Shown: piece after piece, positions 7,680-16,000 of the stretch
How positions within the stretch are numbered: position 1 is the first letter of the stretch
Layout of the letters: each line of letters starts with the position of its first letter
NCBI GenBank assembly: GCA_009469585.1
Contig: SSXW01000001.1
Location: 297,936-361,935, forward strand
Direction: 5' to 3'
DNA from: Dechloromonas sp. Dech2017
GTDB taxonomy: Bacteria > Pseudomonadota > Gammaproteobacteria > Burkholderiales > Rhodocyclaceae
Length of the DNA stretch: 64,000 nt
Program-made: the position numbers and the translations under genes
Notes under the pieces: generated by a model
The model's input: only the letters and a program-made list of their open reading frames with translations
Told to the model about the DNA's origin: nothing
Databases searched by the model: none

Positions 7680-8267
7680 CTACGCCCCCAGGTAAGGGAC
7701 CAGAAACGATGTCGGAATAGCCAGGCACTGATTGTTCTGATATTGCACCATGCCCCATTGCAATCCGACGATCTGACCCCGCGCATTGACAACCGGTCCG
7801 CCTGACGAACCAGGGGAACAGAACGCGGTAATGACAAGCGATCGACCAGACCGGAATTCCGCCATGCCCTTAACGGTACCTTGGATAACCACAGGCATAG
7901 CACTCGGATAACCAAAGACCCAAACGCTTTCGCCTTCTCTTGCCTCAGGAGACATCGGCGCCGGAGTGCCAACGAAGCCACCACGAAGCACACAAGCGTC
8001 AAAACTGCCCAAACTGTAATAGCCGGTTGTATAGAAGCGCTTCCCGGTTTGCCGATGGATTACACCAGGAGCCCCGCCAGACTTTACAACATGGCAGTTC
8101 GTCAGAATCTTATCTTGGGCAATCAACACGCCGGTGCCTTGCGACATAGACCGACCATCGGGCGATGGCACTTCGACGCGATAAATGGCCGACTCAACCG
8201 AAAACGGCCCGGGGTCCGCAAGGGCAACAGAAGAAAACACCAGAACCAGCCAAGGAAGCCAGCGCAT
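7680..8267 (-). CDS. Secreted trypsin-like serine protease
   Basis: The 195-residue protein has a signal peptide (WLPWLVLVFSSVALA) and a chymotrypsin-fold core with a complete triad. The residues are His59 in ILTNCHVV, Asp90 in GSFDACVL and Ser155 in SPGSSGGPV. It lacks PDZ domains, so it differs from DegP/MucD-type proteases. The location should be periplasmic or extracellular and the substrate is unknown. It lies between two tRNA-Pro-like fragments at the left end of the element, where cargo genes are expected. Confidence 0.8.
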   Translation of the reverse strand: MRWLPWLVLVFSSVALADPGPFSVESAIYRVEVPSPDGRSMSQGTGVLIAQDKILTNCHVVKSGGAPGVIHRQTGKRFYTTGYYSLGSFDACVLRGGFVGTPAPMSPEAREGESVWVFGYPSAMPVVIQGTVKGMAEFRSGRSLVITAFCSPGSSGGPVVNARGQIVGLQWGMVQYQNNQCLAIPTSFLVPYLGA

Positions 8268-8314
8268 GAATTACTCCCCTTTCAACACGTCCAGGTTGAT
8301 CTTCATTGTGATTA

Positions 8315-8704
8315 TCAGAGCTTCACCCCGGTATATTCCTCAACCTGCTTCTTGATGAAACCCTTGGCCAGGTCCTTCAGTAGATCAGCGGTGAAGCCGC
8401 CAGCTGCTTCGGCCCCCTTCTTGGTTTTGGCCCAAACTTCGGGGCTACGGACCGAATCAACGAAATCATGTCCTGCCCACGTCAGTCGACCGAACAGAAC
8501 CGCTCCCGACATCATCGTTCCGTGAGTTGCGAGAAGACCGGCCTCAACGATCAGATTCAGGTGATAGTCGATTTCATCCGACGAAAAGCCTTCGAAAATC
8601 ATATCGCCTTCGCCTGCGGAAAGTTCCTCAACGATCCCTGGCTTTCTCGGTATTACCTCCAGCCTGAGCATCAACTCGCGAATCAAATCCATGTCGCGCC
8701 GCAT
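8315..8704 (-). CDS. DUF2513 domain protein
   Basis: 129 residues starting MRRDMDLIRELMLRLE, the characteristic opening of DUF2513 proteins, followed by the winged-helix-like stretch DEIDYHLNLIVEAGLL and a GHDFVDSVRSPEVWAKTK segment. Members are small accessory proteins common on prophages and mobile elements; no biochemical function is known. The start at 8704 has GGAGAG upstream and gives the family N-terminus. Another ATG at 8749 is less likely. Confidence 0.75.
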   Translation of the reverse strand: MRRDMDLIRELMLRLEVIPRKPGIVEELSAGEGDMIFEGFSSDEIDYHLNLIVEAGLLATHGTMMSGAVLFGRLTWAGHDFVDSVRSPEVWAKTKKGAEAAGGFTADLLKDLAKGFIKKQVEEYTGVKL

Positions 8705-8765
8705 TGGATTCTCTCCAAATAAAAGCTCTATGATATTCAAATGACACAACTACGGGGATTCCACT

Positions 8766-8805
8766 CATCTGCTTTGGGAGCAGAGGGTCGGGGGTTCGAG
8801 TACCT
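8766..8805 (+). repeat. tRNA-Pro-like fragment 2 (anticodon and T arms)
   Basis: The same 19-base CATCTGCTTTGGGAGCAGA as fragment 1, followed by GGGTCGGGGGTTCGAGT, a near-perfect variable and T arm. The 5' half and acceptor stem are absent. Confidence 0.6.
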
Positions 8806-8838
8806 CGGGGATCGGCACCTAGTCACCTAAAGCAGGAT

Positions 8839-9387
8839 TCAGCTGCATATTTCTGCGATTTGTGCCTTGAATAAATCAAGCATTTGCGGCCCGGTAGTCT
8901 CGGTGATATTGATCTCTTGCCCAGATGCTCGGTAAGCCATCAGAAGCGAAATCAGCCATTCACGATAGAGATAGGCCGAATGCTGAGCCCATGTAATATT
9001 TGGGAATTCCTCAAGGTTCACCGTGTGGTTAAAGTGGGCTAGGCGCGTATTTCGAAATTTGACCATTGACGAGTGATAACGCGCCCACTCGGTTTCATTG
9101 GTTTTGAGATAGCCAATGATCATTTCCTTGCTGAACGGCTTGAGCGTCCCTCTTTCCGGCAAAGGAACTGCTTTCAAGAGATTTTTCCAGTGCGTCTCTT
9201 GCGAGTCACTTCCAAATATTGAATTCCAGGACATTACAGCATCGGAATAGCACATGTCGCAGAGACTCAGCCAAGCCTGCGCCTTTGGCTTCGTTCGCTG
9301 GATGTAGTCGCCAAAGACGCTCGCTCGTATGCAATCGTGCAAGAGATTAAATTGCACATGGATTGGATCAATGTCAGGGGTAGTCAT
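8839..9387 (-). CDS. HEPN-like protein, possible RNase
   Basis: This 182-residue helical protein has no close match that I recognise. The stretch [16 protein letters not shown] near residues 108-123 has the R-N-x4-H form of the HEPN ribonuclease motif and resembles AbiU2-type proteins. Other HEPN proteins with this motif act in toxin-antitoxin or abortive-infection systems, but no nucleotidyltransferase partner is adjacent. Its start overlaps the end of the IhfB-like gene (ATGA), so the two are translation-coupled. The function assignment is tentative. Confidence 0.5.
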   Translation of the reverse strand: MTTPDIDPIHVQFNLLHDCIRASVFGDYIQRTKPKAQAWLSLCDMCYSDAVMSWNSIFGSDSQETHWKNLLKAVPLPERGTLKPFSKEMIIGYLKTNETEWARYHSSMVKFRNTRLAHFNHTVNLEEFPNITWAQHSAYLYREWLISLLMAYRASGQEINITETTGPQMLDLFKAQIAEICS

Positions 9388-9746
9388 CGCGCAATTGTCC
9401 CAACGCTCTCCGGCCCATAAGTCGACGTGATGCGACCAAAATCCGGTTCATAGTCTGGCAAATTGATCTGTCGGTCCACCAACTCGCGCAATTCCTTGCC
9501 CGCCTTGAAGTGCGGCGTCCATTTCGCTGGGACGCTGACAGTCTCCCCGGTCTTCGGATTGCGCCCGATGCGCGGCGGACGGTAGTTCAGCGAGAAGCTG
9601 CCGAAGCCACGAATCTCCACTCGCTGACCTTCAACCAGTGTCTGGCCGATCGCCCCCAGGATTTCAGCCACCGCCATGTCGGCATCAGCTTTCATCAGCT
9701 TGGGGAAGCGATTTGCCATTGCTGCAACAAGTTCAGATCGGGTCAT
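9384..9746 (-). CDS. IHF beta-subunit paralog
   Basis: The first ~94 residues follow IhfB closely: [41 protein letters not shown] and [16 protein letters not shown]. The beta-arm proline and the RNPKTG motif that bends DNA are present. A ~26-residue C-terminal tail is added. It should bind and bend DNA as a dimer, possibly with host IHF alpha. Tyrosine integrases of mobile elements commonly need IHF, so an element-borne copy may serve excision or replication. The upstream small gene overlaps its start by four bases. Confidence 0.85.
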   Translation of the reverse strand: MTRSELVAAMANRFPKLMKADADMAVAEILGAIGQTLVEGQRVEIRGFGSFSLNYRPPRIGRNPKTGETVSVPAKWTPHFKAGKELRELVDRQINLPDYEPDFGRITSTYGPESVGTIAR

Positions 9747-9958
9747 GATTGGCCGTCCTTAAGCCCATCACGAATCCTTTTTCTCTGTCTCGTTGCGGCC
9801 TTCGCAATAGCCAGCCCATCGTCTGCCGAAATCTCACCACTGAGCACTGCCGACATCGTGTTCGCCAAGCCTTGCCGCAGAGTAGCGTTGCTATTGACCT
9901 TCAGTATTGCCTTGAGCGAGGCATCGGCTATTGGAGATCGAGCGATTGCTTTTTTCAT
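9743..9958 (-). CDS. Small hypothetical protein
   Basis: 71 residues ([21 protein letters not shown] ... [15 protein letters not shown]), mainly helical with a basic C-terminus. No family recognised. The stop overlaps the IhfB-like start, indicating a coupled operon with the HEPN-like gene. Confidence 0.55.
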   Translation of the reverse strand: MKKAIARSPIADASLKAILKVNSNATLRQGLANTMSAVLSGEISADDGLAIAKAATRQRKRIRDGLKDGQS

Positions 9959-9978
9959 TTCAGTTCATCCCGTCTGAC

Positions 9979-10227
9979 TCAGTGCGCACGGCCAACACGG
10001 CGGATCATGGCAACAACTGCATCGTCAATCGGCGATTCGATTGGGTCAATCGCTTCCAGATAATCCTGAGCCGCGACGATTTCTTTCCTGGCCATTTCGA
10101 GTAGGCAGTAGGCTTCACCATCCGTCCGCTCAATGAGGCGCATCGCGCTGGCGATGAACATTGCTGCGTCTGACAGTTGGTTTCCGGCCACGTAGGCGGC
10201 ATCGTTTGTAGAATGGGCGGTAGCCAT
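9979..10227 (-). CDS. Small hypothetical helical protein
   Basis: 82 residues. The region SDAAMFIASAMRLIERTDGEAYCLLEMARKEI resembles small helical proteins often found on prophages. The start at 10227 has GGAGAT spaced correctly; the longer frame from 10362 lacks support. It is the first gene of the leftward operon that continues into the IhfB-like gene. Confidence 0.55.
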   Translation of the reverse strand: MATAHSTNDAAYVAGNQLSDAAMFIASAMRLIERTDGEAYCLLEMARKEIVAAQDYLEAIDPIESPIDDAVVAMIRRVGRAH

Positions 10228-10623
10228 GATTGATCTCCAGTATCGATTTTGGTCAGAGGCCCGGCCCGTGTTCCCGCACTGCCGGGCTTCGCTTTTGCGC
10301 CATGACAAAGTTGTTCCTGGCACAACATCAGCATAGCCAAAAACCAAAACCGGATCAAGCAAAATAATTAATTAAATCAGTTGCTTAACGTTGCGCAATC
10401 ACAATTAATCAAGAGTACTTTCAGGCCAATCGGCAAGGATTGACCAACTCCGGCCCGAAGATCAAACTTGAACCGTACCGCGCCCACGTTACGCCTGCTT
10501 CGGCTGAAGGAAAGGAACGGCATGGCCGCCCGCTCTTTGGGAGCGACGCATCAGCCAGCGGCGCGGGGCATCAGCAACAGGCCAGCAATCAGGCATGACC
10601 GGCGCCATTGAGGGAGGATTGCA
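10228..10623. promoter_or_regulatory. Divergent intergenic region
   Basis: About 400 bases separate the leftward small-gene operon from the rightward SRAP gene. An AT-rich core (AAATAATTAATTAAAT near 10362) is suitable for promoters, and TTGT...ACAA and CCCGGC...GCCGGG dyads flank it. I saw no consensus LexA box. Confidence 0.4.
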
Positions 10624-11271
10624 ATGTGCACACGCTACATATCCCCCGACCAGGCAGAGATTGAACGCGCTTGGGAAATTGGGCGAAAGAATCCGTTTCG
10701 GTGGCCGCATGAGGTATTCCCCCGCGCAACGGGGCCGTTCCTGCGTTGCGGGCAGTCCGGCGAGCTAGATTTGGTCGTCGGCACTTGGGGGCTGATTCCG
10801 TCCTGGTCGAGCACGCCGGTCCTAAAATACTCGACGTGCAACTGCCGCTCAGAAGAAGCCGCGACCAAGCCGACATTCCGCGACGCCTGGCACAAGGCGC
10901 AGCGCTGCATCGTCCCGGCCATGTCGTTCGATGAACCATGCTGGGAGACGGGCAAGAACGTCTGGTGGCGTTTCCGGCGTCTGGACGGGCAACCTTGGGG
11001 GCTGGCCGGACTCTGGAATGGCTGGGTCGATAGATCAACTGGCGAAGTGCTTGAAAGCTACACGCTGCTGACGACCAATGCAGACAATCATCCGCTGATG
11101 GCTCGAATGCACAAGCCAGACCCGAAGCTACCAGCGGACCAGCAGGACAAGCGGAGCATCGTCGCTATCGATCAGCGTGACGTCGAGCAATGGCTTCATG
11201 GGAATTGGAAAGAGGCCGGCGAACTGCTTGCGCCGCCGCCAGTTGAATTGTTCGACGGTGGGCCTGCATGA
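10624..11271 (+). CDS. SRAP family protein (YedK/HMCES-like)
   Basis: 215 residues. The catalytic Cys2 follows the initiator (MCTRYI), the conserved asparagine lies in STCNCRSEEA, the glutamate in MSFDE and the histidine in DNHPLMARMH. SRAP proteins form thiazolidine crosslinks with abasic sites in single-stranded DNA, shielding them during replication. Phage-like elements often carry them. A GGGAGG ribosome site lies seven bases upstream. It is one of the few plus-strand genes of the element. Confidence 0.9.
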   Translation: MCTRYISPDQAEIERAWEIGRKNPFRWPHEVFPRATGPFLRCGQSGELDLVVGTWGLIPSWSSTPVLKYSTCNCRSEEAATKPTFRDAWHKAQRCIVPAMSFDEPCWETGKNVWWRFRRLDGQPWGLAGLWNGWVDRSTGEVLESYTLLTTNADNHPLMARMHKPDPKLPADQQDKRSIVAIDQRDVEQWLHGNWKEAGELLAPPPVELFDGGPA

Positions 11272-11376
11272 GCACAAGGGCCGCGATTGGCTTGAGAACT
11301 CAGCCGGGTCCAATTCCCAGCAGCCTCAAGTCAATGCAGCCCTTGATGCCAATATCGTATTACAATTTCCTCCAGT

Positions 11377-11453
11377 CGGGGCGTAGCGCAGCCTGGTAGC
11401 GCATCTGCCTTGGGGACAGAGGGTCGCAGGTTCAAATCCTGCCGCCCCGACCA
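11377..11453 (+). tRNA. tRNA-Pro (UGG)
   Basis: A full 77-base cloverleaf. CGGGGCG pairs with CGCCCCG, the D arm is AGCGCAGCCTGGTAGCGC, the T arm GCAGGTTCAAATCCTGC, and CCA is encoded. The anticodon loop CTTGGGG gives UGG. The top anticodon-stem pair is C-A instead of C-G, a possible sign of relaxed constraint in a mobile-element tRNA. Confidence 0.85.
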
Positions 11454-11480
11454 GCACCACCGCAGCCCTCGCGGTCGGAC

Positions 11481-12134
11481 CTAGGCTTTCACCACATTCA
11501 TTCCAGCCTTCGCCAGAAGATACGCCAGTCGGGACACAATCTGCGTATCGCTCATTTTCGGCATGGCCGCCAGGTCGTTGGCCGCCTGGCTGTCCAGCTT
11601 GAATACCCTGCGCTCGATGTCGACCAAGGTTTTCAACGCATCGGCCAGGGCTTTCAAGTCTTTGACCAACTGCGGGAACGACACGCTCGAAATGTAGAAG
11701 TCGTTCAGCTTGTCCTGCCCGAACTCGTCAGGGTTGCGCATCATCTCGCCAAACCTGGCGAGCAGTTCGATATTCTGGATGCGTTCATTGGCAACTTCCC
11801 AGGCAGCGGAAACCGCCTTGCGGGCTTTTGAAACATCCTCGCGCTGGCCGATTTCTGCCTCTGCCATTGCCTTCGCTGCAACCTCGACGGCCACCCGCTC
11901 AGAAAATACCTTCTCGCTGGAAACCCGACTGGCAACCTCAGTTCTGGCAACCAAGTCTGCCGCCTTCTGTCGCGCCTTCTCCGACAAGTCACGCACCCAG
12001 CCATGACGCTTGGCCTGCTTCTGAATTGCGGTGTGGCTGGTGCCGTATTTCTCGGCGATTTGGCGAACCGAGAGCAAGCCGACTCTGAACTCGCTCTCGA
12101 TAGCCTCCCAATCGTGGCGTACTTTATTGCTCAC
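11481..12134 (-). CDS. Small-terminase-like DNA-binding protein
   Basis: 217 residues. The N-terminal helix-turn-helix (ESEFRVGLLSVRQIAEKYGTSHTAIQKQAKRHGW) resembles Nu1/TerS-type small terminase subunits, which recognise the packaging site. A long helical middle (KARQKAADLVARTEVASRV...) could mediate oligomerisation. No large terminase is present in the element. Satellites such as SaPIs use their own small terminase to redirect helper packaging; such a role here is inference. The GTG start at 12134 overlaps the preceding gene's end; a TTG at 12146 is the alternative. Confidence 0.55.
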   Translation of the reverse strand: MSNKVRHDWEAIESEFRVGLLSVRQIAEKYGTSHTAIQKQAKRHGWVRDLSEKARQKAADLVARTEVASRVSSEKVFSERVAVEVAAKAMAEAEIGQREDVSKARKAVSAAWEVANERIQNIELLARFGEMMRNPDEFGQDKLNDFYISSVSFPQLVKDLKALADALKTLVDIERRVFKLDSQAANDLAAMPKMSDTQIVSRLAYLLAKAGMNVVKA

Positions 12135-12471
12135 CGCTGCCCCCAAGTCGCCGGGCTTCGATCAATGCGGCAGCCGACTCTGACTGAGCGCGAATAGCCA
12201 GATCGAGGAAAGCCGCCCGACGCTGCCAATCATCCCCCGCCGATGCGGCCAATTCGACCGCACGCACCAACAGATGATTGAGGCTCAGCGCCTGCGCTGC
12301 CAATATGTCGGCGGCGTGTTGTGGATCGAGCGCCGACCGCACATGCTCTGCAAAGTCGGCAAATGCCGAATCAAGTGGGATTGATTCGACCACCTCAAGC
12401 GGTTCCAGCGCTTGCCAGGTCCGAAACGTGGTCATCGCCGGCCCCCAGGGCGTCATGCTCGATTCGGCCAT
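12124..12471 (-). CDS. Hypothetical phage-type protein
   Basis: 115 residues, mostly helical (EHVRSALDPQHAADILAAQALSLNHLLVRAVELAASAGDDW). It sits between the polyvalent-protein block and the TerS-like gene, overlapping the latter. This is a position where phages encode small head or packaging accessory proteins. No family recognised. Confidence 0.6.
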   Translation of the reverse strand: MAESSMTPWGPAMTTFRTWQALEPLEVVESIPLDSAFADFAEHVRSALDPQHAADILAAQALSLNHLLVRAVELAASAGDDWQRRAAFLDLAIRAQSESAAALIEARRLGGSGEQ

Positions 12472-12473
12472 GA

Positions 12474-12977
12474 TTACTCTCCCGCGCTTTCGAAGGTGGG
12501 GAGTTCTGCAGACAGCAGCTTGTCCAACATCACCTGATTCGATGCAATCTCGGCATCGCTCCTGGCAATGATCGTATTCCGGGTTGCATCATCCACCGAC
12601 ACGGCACGCCCGTTGCGCTGATTGATGCGCTCAGCCAGTTCAGGCAGGCGTTGGATCAGCGCCGGTCCGAAGAAGAAAGCCAGTGCCTGAGCGGAGGCCA
12701 GATCGAGCCTGATCGGCTTGGCCGTCTGGCGGGCTGCGCACAGGTTCCGCACGTATTCATCGGCCTGCACTTCGATCGCGTTCTTCAGCATCAGATAGGT
12801 GCGTTCGGCATCCTCGCCCGTGAAGAACGGCCCCTGCTTCCGCGCTTCGGCCCGTGCGATGTTGCTTCGACATTGGGCAATCTGTTCCTCGCGCTGTTGC
12901 TGCTCGGCCTGCACCTGGCGTTCAGCGCGTTCCTTGGCTTCAATGGCGGCTACGTGTTCTTGTGAATCGTCGTACAT
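12474..12977 (-). CDS. Hypothetical coiled-coil protein
   Basis: 167 residues. The N-terminal 60 are a charged coiled coil (AAIEAKERAERQVQAEQQQREEQIAQ), followed by a compact domain around LDLASAQALAFFFGPALIQRLPELAERINQ. The start at 12977 has AAGGAG seven bases upstream; the upstream extension is a frame shadow. It lies directly downstream of the polyvalent protein in the same operon. Confidence 0.65.
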   Translation of the reverse strand: MYDDSQEHVAAIEAKERAERQVQAEQQQREEQIAQCRSNIARAEARKQGPFFTGEDAERTYLMLKNAIEVQADEYVRNLCAARQTAKPIRLDLASAQALAFFFGPALIQRLPELAERINQRNGRAVSVDDATRNTIIARSDAEIASNQVMLDKLLSAELPTFESAGE

Positions 12978-13002
12978 GGTCAATCTCCTTGGTGGGTAAT
13001 AG

Positions 13003-16000
13003 TCACTGCTTCTGTGCTGCCTTGGCGTCCTGCACTGTCGCCTTGAGCAGCGCATTCTTTTCGGCCAGCAGTTCATCGATGCGCTGGCGCTTCTCGTCTG
13101 GCGACAGCGCCTTGTCACGATGGGTTTTCATCATCTCGGCGTTGATCGCCTTGAGGTTCTGCTGCGCCCGTTCCAGGGGCTTGGCTTCGCCGGCCAGGGG
13201 GGATTTCTCCTTCTCGTCGGCGATCTCCGGCCGGCCCATGCGATCCAGTTCGCGCATCGTCCCTTGCAGCCGTTTCGCCTCGCCCAGCATGTCGTAGAAC
13301 TGGCTCTCGAACTTGGTGTGCCTGGCCGGTTCATTCGCGTAGAAGCGGCGAACCACCGGCATCTCATCGGCCCGCATTGCCGGCCCAACCTCGTTGAAGA
13401 AAGCGCGGTCGCTCAGCATCAGGCCGTACATCGCCCAGGTATTGAGGTAGCCGCGCAGCAGCGCCTCGGAGCGGACAGGATTAACCTGCAAGCCCTCGGG
13501 CATGTTCCGGGTCGCCATTCCCAGCGCCCGCATCGTCTCGCTGGTGTTCGGCTTGGCCCGCATGAACGGTTGCACATTCTCCATGCCCGGCGTCTCAATC
13601 GGCGCCTTGGTGAAGCTGTTGCGATTCGCGCCCTGCTCGTAGATCGGCGCCAGGATTTGCGGCATCAGGTTGAGGCTGAAGGTATTGCCGACGATGCGGG
13701 CGAAGTCTTTGCCCAAGCCTTGCGGGTCGGCGGCCATCAGTTTCTCGACCGTGCGCTCTGCCAGGCTGGCAACACTTCCTACCTCCCAGATTCTGGGATA
13801 CCTAAAATGCTGGTCGCCGACAAAGAAATGCCAGTGCGTGTCGCGGTCCCAATCCGGCAAATCCTGAAAACGCGGATCGTCCCGATTCATCAGGTACAGC
13901 CCGACCGATGCCAGCGCCAGCGCGGCAGTCTTCATGCCGATAGCGGCACGGTTCGGATCGTGGGCAATGCCGCGGTACAGGCGATCCATGGAAACCACCG
14001 CCGGCCGCAGGAACATCACCGTGTCGTACATGAAGCCGAGCGCCTTGCTGTCGCCCTTCATGGCGAAGTCGGTCGACACTTCCCGCCCCTGGTAGGCCGC
14101 ATGCCGCGGATGTTCGCCGGCATCGATGGCCCGCTTGTACTCCCCCAGGCGCGTCGAAGTCTCAAAGGCATCGGCAATCGTTTCGACGGCGCTCAGAATC
14201 TTGTCGGGTGTATCCAGTACCGTGCGGTAATCAACCCCCTGGCTGTTGTAAAACTTCTCCAGCTTGGCGCGAAAATGATGCTGGTCGAGGTAGATGCTCG
14301 ATAGCCCGCCCCCGTTGGCCACAAAGTCACGATATAAGGAATCATGCGTCATTCGCAGGCGCATGCCGTTGATCGAATCGACCACCGGCCGGAAGCCGGA
14401 ACGCGACATCACTGCGCCCATGATCGTGTCGCGGGCGATGTTGGCGATCATGAAATCCGGCGTCAGCGTGATCGACAATTGCCCCAGGCGCTTCGGGAAT
14501 CCCAACCACTGCGTCAGCCAGTGCATCGGCAGGCGATCAATCGATTGCAGGGAGCGCAGCAGGATCGGATCGCCGACCTCGTACCAGACCTTCTTGCCCT
14601 CCTTCAGCACCGCCACGACATTGCTGCCGGCGGGCGGCATGCCGTTCATGAAGAATTCGAAGAAGGCCGGCGGCTGGCCGTCGACCATCAGGCCATAGCG
14701 CTTGGCCATCTCGTCCATGACCTGGCTGCCTGAGATTTTCACCGGGCGCGATTCGGGATCGATCTTGACCATGAACTTACCGCCCCCTGGCCGGCTGGCC
14801 AGTTCGGCAACCTTCAGGCGCGCTTCGTTCTTCACGGCCACATCGATCAACTGCGCAGCGTTGGCCACCATGTTGCCCAGCACATCGCGGATATTGTCCG
14901 TGCCGCCGGTCAGCGCCTTGATGCCCTGCCAGTCGCCCGGCTTGCCTTTCATGCCGCCCGGCTGCTGCACCCGATGAAACGGCAGGTACTCCATGCGCTT
15001 CCACTGCGCCCGCGTTTCCGGATTCAGCACGCCTTGCGCCTCGGCGAAGTCGAGCACGCCGCGATTCCACTTCTGGTATTGCTTGAATGCCTCCAGGCGC
15101 TCCGGCGTGTGCAGGTCGAGCATGCCCTTGATTTCGCTCTTCGTGAAAAGGTGCTCGCGGCCCTGCATCATCAACTCGCGGGCAGAGCGCCCGACGAAGT
15201 AGAGCAGCGTGTCATCGAGGCTGCCGGCGACCGGGCGCAGGATTTCTTCCAGCCCCTTGCCGGCATAGGTGAAGGAACCGTCTGCCTTCTTCACCGGATA
15301 CCCCATGCGGATCGCGCCGTCAGTGATGCTGGCCGATGCCCGAGACAGGCGAGCGGACTCGTAAGCGCCGTTCGGCTGAACCTTGCCGCCGGTCATGCTG
15401 CGCTCCATGACATAGACCCCGTGCAGGTCATCGACGGTCGACTGCCGGAACTTGTCGAAAGCACGATCCAGATATTCGGCCAACGGCTTTTCAGTGCCGA
15501 TCTTCGAGCGGGCGCGGTTCAGTGCATCCTGGCCGAACCAGGCGGTCATGTCGGCCTGCGCCTTCCGCAGCGCCGGGCCATAGGCATGCTGGGCGGCAAA
15601 CTGATCGAGGAATGCGGCAACGCCCGGCGCCTTGGCTTGCAGGACATCCGGTTGCGTCAGCCACAGGCGCATGCCCTCGGCGAAACCTTCGGCCAAGTTG
15701 CGTTGATCGTAGGAAACGCTCTTGAATTCCTTGACCAGCGCCTTGTCGGCCTTGATCACTTCCGACAACTCCGGAACGCGATGATCGATCAAATGCGCCA
15801 GTTCATGGCCAGCCACTTCCAGATCATTGAAACGCTTGGTGCGGACTTCCTCGACGCCAGGACGGAAGAAGCCCAGGCGGTTTTTGCCCTTAACCCGCCC
15901 CTCGTAGACCGTCGAATCCAGCGCCAGCGAAAAGTCCTTGATGATGTTCTCGCGGCGGATCGGGTCGGGCAGGTCGACCACCGATTTGGCGCCGGCCGGG

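Noticed and set aside
10380..10620. LexA box upstream of SRAP
   Set aside because: No CTGT-N8-ACAG match was found.
13120..14304. 394-codon plus-strand frame inside the polyvalent gene
   Set aside because: No domain or plausible start context; antisense shadow.
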